The notes: a model not told the origin generated them from the letters alone. Counted from the stretch's first letter, positions 1 through 7,499 are shown. The stretch is DNA of 8,261 nt from CAJWPI01 sp964571215 (GCA_964571215.1 CAZMZZ010000051.1:1-8261), one strand, 5' to 3'. A program made the numbers and translations.

Positions 1-730
1 CTTTGGTTTTGAGCAAAACATGCGAGTCACTAACTTCTTGAAGTAAATTTCTACCATCTTCTCTCTTTCCTCCCATCTCTTCAGGTAAGAAAAAATGTCT
101 GCCTCCACCTAAAAATGTTGCAACATTAGAATCAACCATTTGAGAGCTAATTTCATCTGTTTTCCACCTTAGATCCACATGCGCGACAAAAGCAGCTGGC
201 GTAGCATGAGTTATTTCAGAAGTAGCCAATAAAGAACTCACATAGCCAGATTGATCAAGCGTTTCAGTTAAATTTTCAAGGACATTTTTATTTGCATCTA
301 ACCCAAGATAAGTATTATTCGTTTTAAATCCTGTGCTGTATGCAGTAGCAGATGAAGCTGAATCTGTAACAATACCGTTCTCAGAATGAGTTAAAACAAT
401 TCCCGAATAGGGAAATTTATCCACTGAGATTCTTGAATTAGGTCCTCCGTTAAGCAACCTATAAGCTGAGATCTGACTAATACTCATTCCGTCACCTATA
501 AGAAGGATTACATTCTTGGCTTTATTTGAAGGAACTTTTAGTAGTTTAGGTTGAAATGGATTTAAATCAGGTGCCGATTCAATATAGGAATCTTTTTCAT
601 CTAAACTTGCAGTACCTATTGGAAGATTTTCCATAATGTAATTTTGAGCAAAAGAATATGTAACAAAAGCCCCAATTAAAGTACCAACTATCAGAACCGT
701 AGCTCCTCCTAAAATTAATTTTGTTTTCAT
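1..730 (-). CDS. PhoA-type alkaline phosphatase, N-terminal part (C-terminus off the left edge)
   Basis: This is an exported metal-dependent phosphomonoesterase that releases phosphate from organic phosphate esters outside the cytoplasm. I translated 243 codons from the ATG at 728-730, and the frame is still open at base 1. Residues 4-28 are a hydrophobic signal peptide or anchor, with a possible cleavage site after SFA. Residues 73-82 (NVILLIGDGM) hold the first metal-ligand aspartate, D80. Residues 121-129 (VTDSASSAT) match the family active-site signature, with nucleophile S124. THATPAA (174-180) is the next conserved metal-site segment; it has His where E. coli PhoA has Asp153, as in many non-enteric members. 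GGGRHFF (208-214) is also typical. The C-terminal metal ligands are outside the window. AAGGAA sits 8 bases before the ATG and supports this start. The gene lies 93 bases downstream of the EAL gene on the same strand. Family assignment is secure; substrate range is not. Confidence 0.9.
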   Translation of the reverse strand, partial: MKTKLILGGATVLIVGTLIGAFVTYSFAQNYIMENLPIGTASLDEKDSYIESAPDLNPFQPKLLKVPSNKAKNVILLIGDGMSISQISAYRLLNGGPNSRISVDKFPYSGIVLTHSENGIVTDSASSATAYSTGFKTNNTYLGLDANKNVLENLTETLDQSGYVSSLLATSEITHATPAAFVAHVDLRWKTDEISSQMVDSNVATFLGGGRHFFLPEEMGGKREDGRNLLQEVSDSHVLLKTK

Positions 731-758
731 ATGTACAGTTCCTTATATTTGAAAAATT

Positions 759-787
759 TAATTATGATTTTACTTTTCTTATGTCAA
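759..787 (-). promoter_or_regulatory. Candidate sigma-70 promoter for the alkaline phosphatase gene
   Basis: On the minus strand a perfect -35 hexamer TTGACA lies at 782-787. Two -10 choices follow: CATAAT at 761-766 (5 of 6 matches, 15-base spacer) and TAATTA at 759-764 (17-base spacer, poor match). The site is in the 93-base gap after the EAL gene and about 30 bases before the phosphatase start codon. It would allow independent transcription of the phosphatase. I see no convincing Pho box made of two CTGTCAT-like repeats, so phosphate control is not shown by the sequence. Confidence 0.4.
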
Positions 788-823
788 TTGTAGTTGAATT
801 AGTCTTTTATTTTCTATTACAAA

Positions 824-1549
824 TTAATTAGGTAAATCGAAAAAATATCCTTGAGCAAAGTCGAAATCTAGTTCTATAACATGTCTCATCTGTTCTTCTG
901 ACTCAATACCTTCGGCTATAAGAGAAATATTTTTTTTCTTAGAATACTCCACTACTTCTTTCAGAAGTCTTGAATTTGATAATTCCTTTGATGTGCATAA
1001 ACTTTTATCGACCTTGATAAAGTTTATAGGTATATGCTCAAGGTCTCTTACGTTTAAATTACCTTTACCGAAATCATCTAAGGCGATAATTAGACCGTCT
1101 TTTTGCATTCTATCTAAATGGACTTTTACTGACATCAATTGCTCAACTGTAAAGGTTTCTGATAACTCTATACCAAGCGATCTACCTTTTTCTTTAAACT
1201 CTTTAGAAAGAAAACTTATTTCTTCAATAAACTGCTTTAAGTGAAAATCAGTGGGAACGACATTTACAAAACATATATCTTCAAGCCCTTTGTTTAACTT
1301 TATCTTAACTTTAAGTTCTTGAAGAACTCCTAAGATGACTTCTGAAAATCTAATATCGTAAGTTATATCAGGAAAAATATCTTCGTTATTGAAAAAATCT
1401 TCTTCTGGACCTACTCTAATTAAAAGTTCACTTGCAATGACCTTTTTGTCTTGCAAAGATACTATAGATTGATTAACCATTTTCCATTTTTTATCTCTAA
1501 AGTTTTGAAAAAATTTATTAAATTGGTTTTGTTTGCTATTTTTATTCAT
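824..1549 (-). CDS. Stand-alone EAL-domain protein, probable cyclic-di-GMP phosphodiesterase
   Basis: The 241 residues are essentially one EAL domain with no membrane segment or sensory module, so it should be cytoplasmic and hydrolyse c-di-GMP to pGpG. The domain opens with NQSIVSL (26-32, the QPIV region). The signature reads ELL (41-43) instead of EAL, but the metal-binding glutamate E41 is kept. The other catalytic positions appear intact: N96 in VNVVP, E128 in IELSET, D158-D159 in DDFG, K179 in FIKVD, E213 in AEGIES and Q233 in AQGYFF. Loop 6 reads DDFGKG rather than DDFGTG. The protein ends right after the domain. No good Shine-Dalgarno precedes the ATG at 1549; M24 is a possible later start but would trim the start of the domain. 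The gene is divergent from the GGDEF gene across 38 bases. Activity is inferred from intact residues; a c-di-GMP-binding but inactive protein is possible. Confidence 0.88.
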   Translation of the reverse strand: MNKNSKQNQFNKFFQNFRDKKWKMVNQSIVSLQDKKVIASELLIRVGPEEDFFNNEDIFPDITYDIRFSEVILGVLQELKVKIKLNKGLEDICFVNVVPTDFHLKQFIEEISFLSKEFKEKGRSLGIELSETFTVEQLMSVKVHLDRMQKDGLIIALDDFGKGNLNVRDLEHIPINFIKVDKSLCTSKELSNSRLLKEVVEYSKKKNISLIAEGIESEEQMRHVIELDFDFAQGYFFDLPN

Positions 1550-1587
1550 GAAAATAAAATTTTGATCAGTCTATACTCTAATAGAGA
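1550..1587. promoter_or_regulatory. Shared divergent promoter region between the EAL and GGDEF genes
   Basis: Only 38 bases separate two divergent start codons, so promoters for both directions must lie here or reach into the genes. On the plus strand TATACT (1572-1577) is a good -10 candidate; a start about 7 bases later would fall near 1584, almost at the ATG of the GGDEF gene. On the minus strand TATAGA (1570-1575) overlaps it, with TTAACA (1589-1594) upstream but only a 13-base spacer. The -35 elements are weak on both sides. CTCTAATAGAG (1577-1587) is a short inverted repeat with 4-base arms. The arrangement is clear; the exact elements are tentative. Confidence 0.35.
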
Positions 1588-3042
1588 ATGTTAAAAGAAA
1601 TGAAAGAAAATAAAGTATTTACTATTGAAGGAGCAGAATTAAGGCAGAGAATATTAACTCCTGTAACGGCTATAAAAGAATATTTAGAAGATCTTAATCA
1701 GATAAAGTCCTTTTCTAATTTAGATCTTTCAGAGGAAATACAAAGGATTAGCAGTAGCTGTGAATTGTTAATTTCAAAATCAAGCTCTTTGATGAATGAT
1801 GTAAAAGAACTACAAAAAGATTCCGATCCTGATCTATCAACTTTCAGACATGATCTAAGAAATCCACTTAATGGAATAGTTGGCTACACGGAGATTATTT
1901 TAGAAGAGTTTGAGGAAGATTTAGAAGACCTTCCTAATAAAATTCTTACCGAAATAAAAGGGTTAACTAATGAAATTGGAGAAGCTATAGATTCCATAAT
2001 CTCTATGTTAGAAGCAAACCTTACAGGTAAGGATGATGTTCTAAAGGATGAGGGTGAAGAAACGCAGGCAATTGAAAGACTTTTCCTGAGTTTAGAACAA
2101 GATAAATATGTCGCTAAAATTGAAAGCGATATTAAAGGAAAGACAGTACTAATTGTAGATGATAATAAATCTAATATTGACCTGTTACAGAGAAGATTAT
2201 CTGGCTTAGATTTTAATTGTCTAACTGCTAATGGTGGTATGAAAGCTCTAGAGATCATGAAAGAACAAAGCGTAGATTTGGTACTTTTAGATGTTCTTAT
2301 GCCGGACATGAATGGGCTTGAAGTACTTAATGAATTAAGAAACGAAGAAAGTTGGAAAGATTTACCAGTAATTATGGTAAGTGGATTTGATGATGTCCGC
2401 AGTGTAGCTAAATGTATAGCTCTTGGAGCTTCAGATTATCTTTCAAAACCTGTTGATAAAACAATTCTAACAGCAAAGGTTGTGGCTGCTCTGGAAAGAA
2501 AAGTTCTTAGAAATAAAACTAAAGAATTAATGGAAGAATTAACCATTCAAGCCACAACTGATCAATTGACTGGTCTAATAAATCGTCGTTCATTAATGAA
2601 AATTTTGGATAATTCTTTACAAAAACTTCATTCCGAAGGTTCAGATTTTGGATTAATTGGTATAGATATAGATTTCTTCAAAAAAGTTAATGACACTTAT
2701 GGGCACAGTGTAGGAGATATAGTGCTTGTAGAAGCAGCAGGATGTTTAAAAGATAATGTTAGAGCTGAAGATTACGTAGGCAGAATGGGAGGAGAAGAAT
2801 TCTTAGCAATAATAACTAATTGCACAGTTGAAGAAGTCACCTCAATAGCCGATAGAGTTAGAAAAGAAGTTGAAAATCTCTTAATTAAAGCTGATGATAC
2901 TGAAATAAATATTACAATAAGTGGCGGAACATCACATTCATCAGAGAAAGGAAATGTTGATGAGTTAATAAACCTAGCAGATGAAAGGCTTTATATTGCG
3001 AAAAAGAATGGAAGGAATCAGATTATAAAAAAAAGCAATTAA
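1588..3042 (+). CDS. Response-regulator diguanylate cyclase (tandem kinase-like helical segments, REC, GGDEF)
   Basis: This 484-residue cytoplasmic protein should make c-di-GMP from two GTP under receiver control. Residues 17-75 and 85-145 look like two copies of a histidine-kinase dimerisation helix pair. The second has a real H-box (RHDLRNPLNGI, H88); the first has Gln at the matching position (Q20). No ATPase domain follows. REC spans about 185-305: D191-D192 acidic pocket, phosphoacceptor D235 in LLDVLMP, S265, and K287 in SKP. GGDEF spans about 318-482: TTDQLTGLINRR, D360 and D362 in GIDIDFF, and active-site GGEEF at 401-405. RAED (392-395), five residues before it, is an inhibitory I-site (RxxD), so product feedback is expected. 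The start is uncertain: ATG 1588 has almost no leader, and ATG 1600 is an alternative with a weak AAAAGAA. The next gene follows after 16 bases. The architecture recalls PleD-like regulators but with the extra kinase-like segments. Confidence 0.9.
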   Translation: MLKEMKENKVFTIEGAELRQRILTPVTAIKEYLEDLNQIKSFSNLDLSEEIQRISSSCELLISKSSSLMNDVKELQKDSDPDLSTFRHDLRNPLNGIVGYTEIILEEFEEDLEDLPNKILTEIKGLTNEIGEAIDSIISMLEANLTGKDDVLKDEGEETQAIERLFLSLEQDKYVAKIESDIKGKTVLIVDDNKSNIDLLQRRLSGLDFNCLTANGGMKALEIMKEQSVDLVLLDVLMPDMNGLEVLNELRNEESWKDLPVIMVSGFDDVRSVAKCIALGASDYLSKPVDKTILTAKVVAALERKVLRNKTKELMEELTIQATTDQLTGLINRRSLMKILDNSLQKLHSEGSDFGLIGIDIDFFKKVNDTYGHSVGDIVLVEAAGCLKDNVRAEDYVGRMGGEEFLAIITNCTVEEVTSIADRVRKEVENLLIKADDTEINITISGGTSHSSEKGNVDELINLADERLYIAKKNGRNQIIKKSN

Positions 3043-3058
3043 GAGAAAGGAATTAGAA

Positions 3059-3421
3059 ATGAAAAGAATACTCATAGTTGAAGATAATGAATTAAATAGA
3101 GATATGCTCAGCCGAAGGCTTGAAAGAAGGGGTTATGAAATTACCATAGCCGTAGATGGACAAGAGGGGTTAGATAAAATGAAACAGACAACTCCAGATC
3201 TGGTACTTATGGATATGGGTTTGCCTATACTGGATGGCTGGGAAGCAACGAGACAAGCTAAATCTAATCCGGAATTAAACCAGATTCCCATCATCGCTTT
3301 AACTGCTCATGCTTTAGAAGAAGATAGAAAAAAAGCTCTAGCAGCTGGAGCTGATGATTTTGATACCAAACCAGTTGAACTTCCTAGACTTTTAGAAAAA
3401 ATAGAGAGCTTATTGCCTTAA
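3059..3421 (+). CDS. Single-domain response regulator (CheY/DivK-like receiver)
   Basis: The whole 120-residue protein is one receiver domain with no output module, so it acts by being phosphorylated and by docking to partners. E8-D9 form the acidic pocket, D52 in LMDMGLP is the phosphoacceptor, T82 and K104 (TKP) are the conserved switch residues. NELNRDMLSRRLERRGYE (10-27) is strikingly like a well-populated family of lone receivers found next to hybrid kinases and H-box/REC output proteins; this link is from general knowledge, not a search. AGAAAGGA lies about 7 bases before the ATG, the best ribosome site in this strand's operon, and the gap to the diguanylate cyclase is 16 bases, so co-transcription is likely. 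A role as phosphate shuttle or phosphate sink between the kinase at 3410-6154 and the cyclase is inferred. Its last 12 bases overlap the end of the convergent kinase gene. Confidence 0.93.
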   Translation: MKRILIVEDNELNRDMLSRRLERRGYEITIAVDGQEGLDKMKQTTPDLVLMDMGLPILDGWEATRQAKSNPELNQIPIIALTAHALEEDRKKALAAGADDFDTKPVELPRLLEKIESLLP

Positions 3422-6154
3422 AGTTTTATTTATCGCTTCCAATAGAAGCTCAGAAGATTTTACGTTATCTTTAGTAATAACACCTTGAGTTTGAGTATCA
3501 AGTTTTTCAAGGTCTGCTTTTGTAAGTTCCATTCCAGAAAATACTATGATTGGTATGTCCTTACTGGTTTCATTGACTGAAATGTTCTGAATAAATTCAA
3601 AACCATTCATAACAGGCATATCTAAATCTAAAATAATTAAATCTGGAGATTTATCTAACTGATTTAAAGCTTCTTGTCCATTCTTAGCTTCAATTAAATT
3701 TACACCCTCTGGTTCAAGTATTCTTTTTGCTAACTCTCTTATTTGTTCGTCATCATCCACTATCATTACTGAAGCCTGTGACACTTGTATTCCTAATTTC
3801 TTTATAGAATCCAATAAGACTTGTTTATCTATGGGTTTAGAAACAAATGACCTTGCACCTAGAGCAACTGCTGTTTTCTCTTCTTCTAAAACACTAATAA
3901 TTAAAACAGGTATATTAGCCAAAGATGCTTCTGCTTTAATTTCCTCCAATACCTGCCATCCATCTTTTTCAGGCATCATAATATCAAGTAAAATTAGATC
4001 AGGGTTTTCCTTTTTAGCTAACTCTATGCCCTTTTTGCCATTCGTAGCTCCTATAAGTCTAAAATCATTTTGTAAAAGTATTCTACCTGCTAGATCATGA
4101 GTATTTAAATCATCATCAATAATTAAGACCAAAGGCCCTTCATTCCCTTTAATCTCAGGTGATATTTCTTCTATCTCATCTGATGTATCAAGAAATCTAG
4201 GTAAATCTAGGATAAAAACACTTCCCTTATCAATCTCACTAGTAACTGACACTGTTCCTTTCATCATACTGACAAGATTTTTTGTTATAGTTAAACCAAG
4301 TCCAGTTCCTCCAAACTTAGCTGTAGTCTCCTCATCTGCTTGAGTAAAATCTTCAAAAATCTTTTGCTGTTGTTCTTGAGTCATACCTATTCCAGTATCC
4401 TTAACAGAAATGACAAGTCTTTCATTCTTTCCACTTCCAGCTTTATCGATCTTAACTGTGACTGTTCCGTTTTCTGTAAATTTAACAGCATTTCCAATTA
4501 AATTTACTACGCACTGTCTAAGTCTAGTCTCATCGCCCTTAGCTGAAACTAGCTCCTCATTAACTTCAAATAAAAGCTTATTATTATTCTTTTCTTCTAG
4601 GGAGTGAGAAATATTTTGTATTTGCTCTACAAAATTCTGGATATTAAAGTCTGCAATAAAAAGCTCCATCCTTCCAGCTTCAATCTTAGACATATCTAAA
4701 ATATCATTAATAATTGAAAGAAGATGACTTCCCGATTGAGTAATTTTCTTTAAATCTCCAGCCATGACTTCATTGCCATCATCTTCACATTCCTCTAATA
4801 ACAGATCGGCATAACCAATAATTCCATTTAATGGGGTTCTTAATTCATGGCTCATGTTCGCTAAGAATTTACTTTTAGCTTCACTAGCTTCTTTTGCTTC
4901 ATCTCGAGCTATCTCTAGCTCTTTACTTAAATTTCGAACTTTATCTAGTTCTTGTGAAGTCTCTTTATAAGTCTTCAAAGCTGTGAATAATCTCCCCACT
5001 TCATCTCGAGGATGAGCTAAAAGTCCTTTCCTTTTTGGAATTTCTACTTCTGAATTTCCTTCAGTTAATGATTTCAGCACTCCTACAGCATCCCTAAGAG
5101 ATACAAAGATATTCCTTTGAACTAAAACAAGAATTACTATAAGAAGAAGTAATGAAATAACACCAATAATTATTGTTGGGATAGCAGATTGCGTTTGTTT
5201 TTCTAAAAGTAAAGATATATCTCTTATAAAAACGATTACATCGTCTGGGGAATTATCATTTACAGGTAAAGTGAGAACATCTTTACCTTGTTCGTAATTT
5301 ATGAACTGATTCGCATCTTTTTGTATTAGCTTTAAAAGATTTAAATTTTCTAATTGAGAATCTTCTACTAATTCCTCTGTAAATTCAAAGTTAGTAATAG
5401 TATCTAGATTTATTATTTGAGACTCTACACCCATTTGATCACTCAACTTTTCAAGAACAGGTGAAAGAGATCTACCAACTATAGCAAATCCTATAACTGT
5501 TTCCTCTGAGGCTATAGGGAATGCTTGAACAATAAGATATTTATTTAAGCCTGAGCCCTTTAACGAAAGATAACCATTCCATGTAATTCTATTTTTTCTT
5601 AAAGAATCATATAGATTCTGTTTTGAATCTAAACCTAAAAACCTAGACTCTAAAGCATTTGAACATGGATTAAATTCTCTTTCATAAATGGTTTTCTTAC
5701 AAACTATCTGATTTAAGTTATTTGCATCAAGAATAGAGTAAAAATAAACATCGCCTCTTTGAAGGCCTGATCCAAAGAAAACATTTAAATATCTTGATTG
5801 CTCTCTGGTCTTTTTATCTCTTAAAGCTATAAGTAAAGGATTTTCTATAACATCATCCAAGGTAGTTCTATATCCTGCAAGGTAATTACTGGCTCTTCTG
5901 GTGTCATAATCTAAAGGAGTTTCATTTCTTGCATTCCAAAAAGAGCCTTTTGATCCATCAGGACCATATTCATCTAAAATTTTCCGCTCTTCAAGAATCG
6001 CGTTTTCCCAAGAAGCTTTATAGATATTAGAGAAATCTTCAGTGTTTGAATCTAAGTAAACATTTTCACGTGATACAAATATAAAGGTAACTGCTAAGGC
6101 TGTTAGCAAAGTCGCTAATAAAGTAATAACTAACAGTTGATTTCTTATTTGCAT
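3410..6154 (-). CDS. Membrane hybrid histidine kinase (sensor, HAMP, HisKA, HATPase, REC, REC)
   Basis: This 914-residue protein senses an extracytoplasmic signal and passes phosphate through its own receivers or to partner regulators. Membrane segments lie at about 7-27 and 324-345. The 295 residues between form a periplasmic sensor, probably Cache/CHASE-like but not assigned with certainty, containing two cysteines (C152, C164) that could pair. A HAMP-like linker (about 347-400, with PRDEVGRL) leads by coiled coil into HisKA: H436 in MSHELRTPLNG. The ATPase has N555 in the N-box, D586-G590 (DTGIG) and G615-G620 (GGTGLG). REC1 (674-790): D680-D682, acceptor D724, S754, K773. REC2 (795-914): D800-D802, acceptor D843, S873, K895 followed by Asp instead of Pro. 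All catalytic residues are present. The ribosome site is weak (GTAGAAAA). The gene follows the serine hydrolase by 21 bases, suggesting one transcript. It converges on the receiver and cyclase genes, its likely partners. Confidence 0.93.
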   Translation of the reverse strand: MQIRNQLLVITLLATLLTALAVTFIFVSRENVYLDSNTEDFSNIYKASWENAILEERKILDEYGPDGSKGSFWNARNETPLDYDTRRASNYLAGYRTTLDDVIENPLLIALRDKKTREQSRYLNVFFGSGLQRGDVYFYSILDANNLNQIVCKKTIYEREFNPCSNALESRFLGLDSKQNLYDSLRKNRITWNGYLSLKGSGLNKYLIVQAFPIASEETVIGFAIVGRSLSPVLEKLSDQMGVESQIINLDTITNFEFTEELVEDSQLENLNLLKLIQKDANQFINYEQGKDVLTLPVNDNSPDDVIVFIRDISLLLEKQTQSAIPTIIIGVISLLLLIVILVLVQRNIFVSLRDAVGVLKSLTEGNSEVEIPKRKGLLAHPRDEVGRLFTALKTYKETSQELDKVRNLSKELEIARDEAKEASEAKSKFLANMSHELRTPLNGIIGYADLLLEECEDDGNEVMAGDLKKITQSGSHLLSIINDILDMSKIEAGRMELFIADFNIQNFVEQIQNISHSLEEKNNNKLLFEVNEELVSAKGDETRLRQCVVNLIGNAVKFTENGTVTVKIDKAGSGKNERLVISVKDTGIGMTQEQQQKIFEDFTQADEETTAKFGGTGLGLTITKNLVSMMKGTVSVTSEIDKGSVFILDLPRFLDTSDEIEEISPEIKGNEGPLVLIIDDDLNTHDLAGRILLQNDFRLIGATNGKKGIELAKKENPDLILLDIMMPEKDGWQVLEEIKAEASLANIPVLIISVLEEEKTAVALGARSFVSKPIDKQVLLDSIKKLGIQVSQASVMIVDDDEQIRELAKRILEPEGVNLIEAKNGQEALNQLDKSPDLIILDLDMPVMNGFEFIQNISVNETSKDIPIIVFSGMELTKADLEKLDTQTQGVITKDNVKSSELLLEAINKTLRQ

Positions 6155-6175
6155 TTTTCTACTTAGATATAAAAA

Positions 6176-7474
6176 TTAAAGCTTTGCTCTGTCAACTGTC
6201 TCTTCTAGAGTATCCATAATGTTATAAGCAACTGGAAAGTGTTGTGTTAAAAATAAACCAACCACATTGCTCTTAGGGTCTGCCCAAAATAGTGTATTTG
6301 CAGCTCCACCCCACCAAATATAATCTATTTCGTCAGAATCTTTTTCTAGCGCCAAGCCAAAACCAAGACTAAAATATTGATTTCCTGCAAAATCTCCAAA
6401 AGAACTTACCATACCGTTTTTTCCTAAATGTTCTGGTAAATAATTCTTAAACATCATTTCAGCTGTTTCAGGTTTAATAATTTGCTTCCCATTATGCTTT
6501 CCATTATTGAGTAACATAAATAAAAATTTAGCGAAATCATCAGCTGAGGTACACAAACCACCCCCGCCGCTTGGGAACTTAGGGGGCATACCTCTACAGG
6601 TTAGATCGCCAAATTGTTCCATCTTCTTAAAAGAAAGCTTTTCTCCAGGTACTTGTACTGTCCTTGTAATCTGAGTGTAAACTGTAGCAACTTTTTTACT
6701 TTGTTCTCCTGCAAAAAACCAACCACTATGATCCATTCCTAGAGGGGAAAAGATTTCTTCTTCTACATATTGTGCCAACCCTTTTCCAGTAACCTTTTCT
6801 ATAATAGCTCCTAAAACATCTATGCTTACAGAATAATTAAAAGTGGTGCCTGGTTGTGCAACTAAGGGTAATTCAGATAAAGAAGACATATTTTGCTCCC
6901 CTGTTCTGAGATAATTATTTATAGGACGGACATCGTCATAAGCTTTAGCTACATCCCCTGATCCAATAATAGAAGCCCCATATGTAAAACCTGAGGTATG
7001 AGTTAATAAATCCTTAATTGTTATTGACCTATTTATTATTTCTAAAGGTCTATTATACGAGCCTCCTGGTGCTACCATAACGTCAGCAAATTCAGGGAAA
7101 AAGTCATCTAATTTATCCTCTAAGTTTAACTTGCCATCTTCTAATAGCTTTAGAACAGCAACGGAAACTATTGGCTTAGACATTGAAGCTTGCCAAAAAA
7201 TTGTATCTTCTGTTACTTCAGTTTTTGATTCTACATCCCTATATCCTTTTAAAGATTGGAACATTAATTTGTTATCCTTGTAGATAGAAATTAAATAGTT
7301 AGGAAGTTTGCCTTGATCTACTAAAGGCTCAACAAGTGGAATTAAGGTATTTAATTCTTTAGAAGAGTAGCCTAAGCTCTCTGGATTAACTTTCTCAAAA
7401 TTAGCCATAATAATTGGACTAAACAAGAAAAAGGAAATTACAAAAAAGGTAAGTTTCTTCATTTTATTTTTCAT
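6176..7474 (-). CDS. Exported serine hydrolase of the beta-lactamase / penicillin-binding-protein (class C-like) family
   Basis: This 432-residue protein belongs to the broad class C beta-lactamase-like family, whose members are mostly esterases, peptidases or amidases; antibiotic resistance should not be assumed. Residues 5-24 form a signal peptide (basic MKK, hydrophobic core, possible cut after IMA), so it acts in the periplasm or outside. The SxxK motif is S97-M98-S99-K100 (QASMSKP). HTSGFTYG (159-166) is a family hallmark. The second motif is Y214-S-V in FNYSVSIDVLG, with Val where many members have Asn. The third triad is probably GGA in WWGGAANT (387-394). I chose the ATG at 7474 because GGAG lies 6 bases upstream; the in-frame ATG at 7486 would overlap that ribosome site and has none of its own. 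The gene sits 25 bases after a small membrane protein gene and 21 before the kinase gene, suggesting an operon. The substrate is unknown. Confidence 0.9.
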   Translation of the reverse strand: MKNKMKKLTFFVISFFLFSPIIMANFEKVNPESLGYSSKELNTLIPLVEPLVDQGKLPNYLISIYKDNKLMFQSLKGYRDVESKTEVTEDTIFWQASMSKPIVSVAVLKLLEDGKLNLEDKLDDFFPEFADVMVAPGGSYNRPLEIINRSITIKDLLTHTSGFTYGASIIGSGDVAKAYDDVRPINNYLRTGEQNMSSLSELPLVAQPGTTFNYSVSIDVLGAIIEKVTGKGLAQYVEEEIFSPLGMDHSGWFFAGEQSKKVATVYTQITRTVQVPGEKLSFKKMEQFGDLTCRGMPPKFPSGGGGLCTSADDFAKFLFMLLNNGKHNGKQIIKPETAEMMFKNYLPEHLGKNGMVSSFGDFAGNQYFSLGFGLALEKDSDEIDYIWWGGAANTLFWADPKSNVVGLFLTQHFPVAYNIMDTLEETVDRAKL

Positions 7475-7499
7475 ATGATTCTCCATTTTATTGAAATTT

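Noticed and set aside
759..790. Pho box upstream of the alkaline phosphatase
   Set aside because: Only one heptamer (TTGACAT) resembles the CTGTCAT repeat and the expected second copy four bases later is not there.
993..1244. Plus-strand reading frame inside the EAL gene, and similar frames at 1884-2309, 3831-4100 and 4410-4607
   Set aside because: Each is antisense to a well-supported conserved-domain gene and has no domain, ribosome site or neighbour logic of its own.
3435..3449. Intrinsic terminator for the plus-strand operon (GCTTC-CAATA-GAAGC)
   Set aside because: The stem is only 5 pairs, no T-tract follows, and it lies within the coding sequence of the kinase gene.
6176..7474. Beta-lactamase as an antibiotic-resistance gene
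   Set aside because: The SxxK motif and fold fit, but the Y-S-V second motif and GGA third motif fit the broad esterase/peptidase-like members; resistance cannot be read from the sequence.
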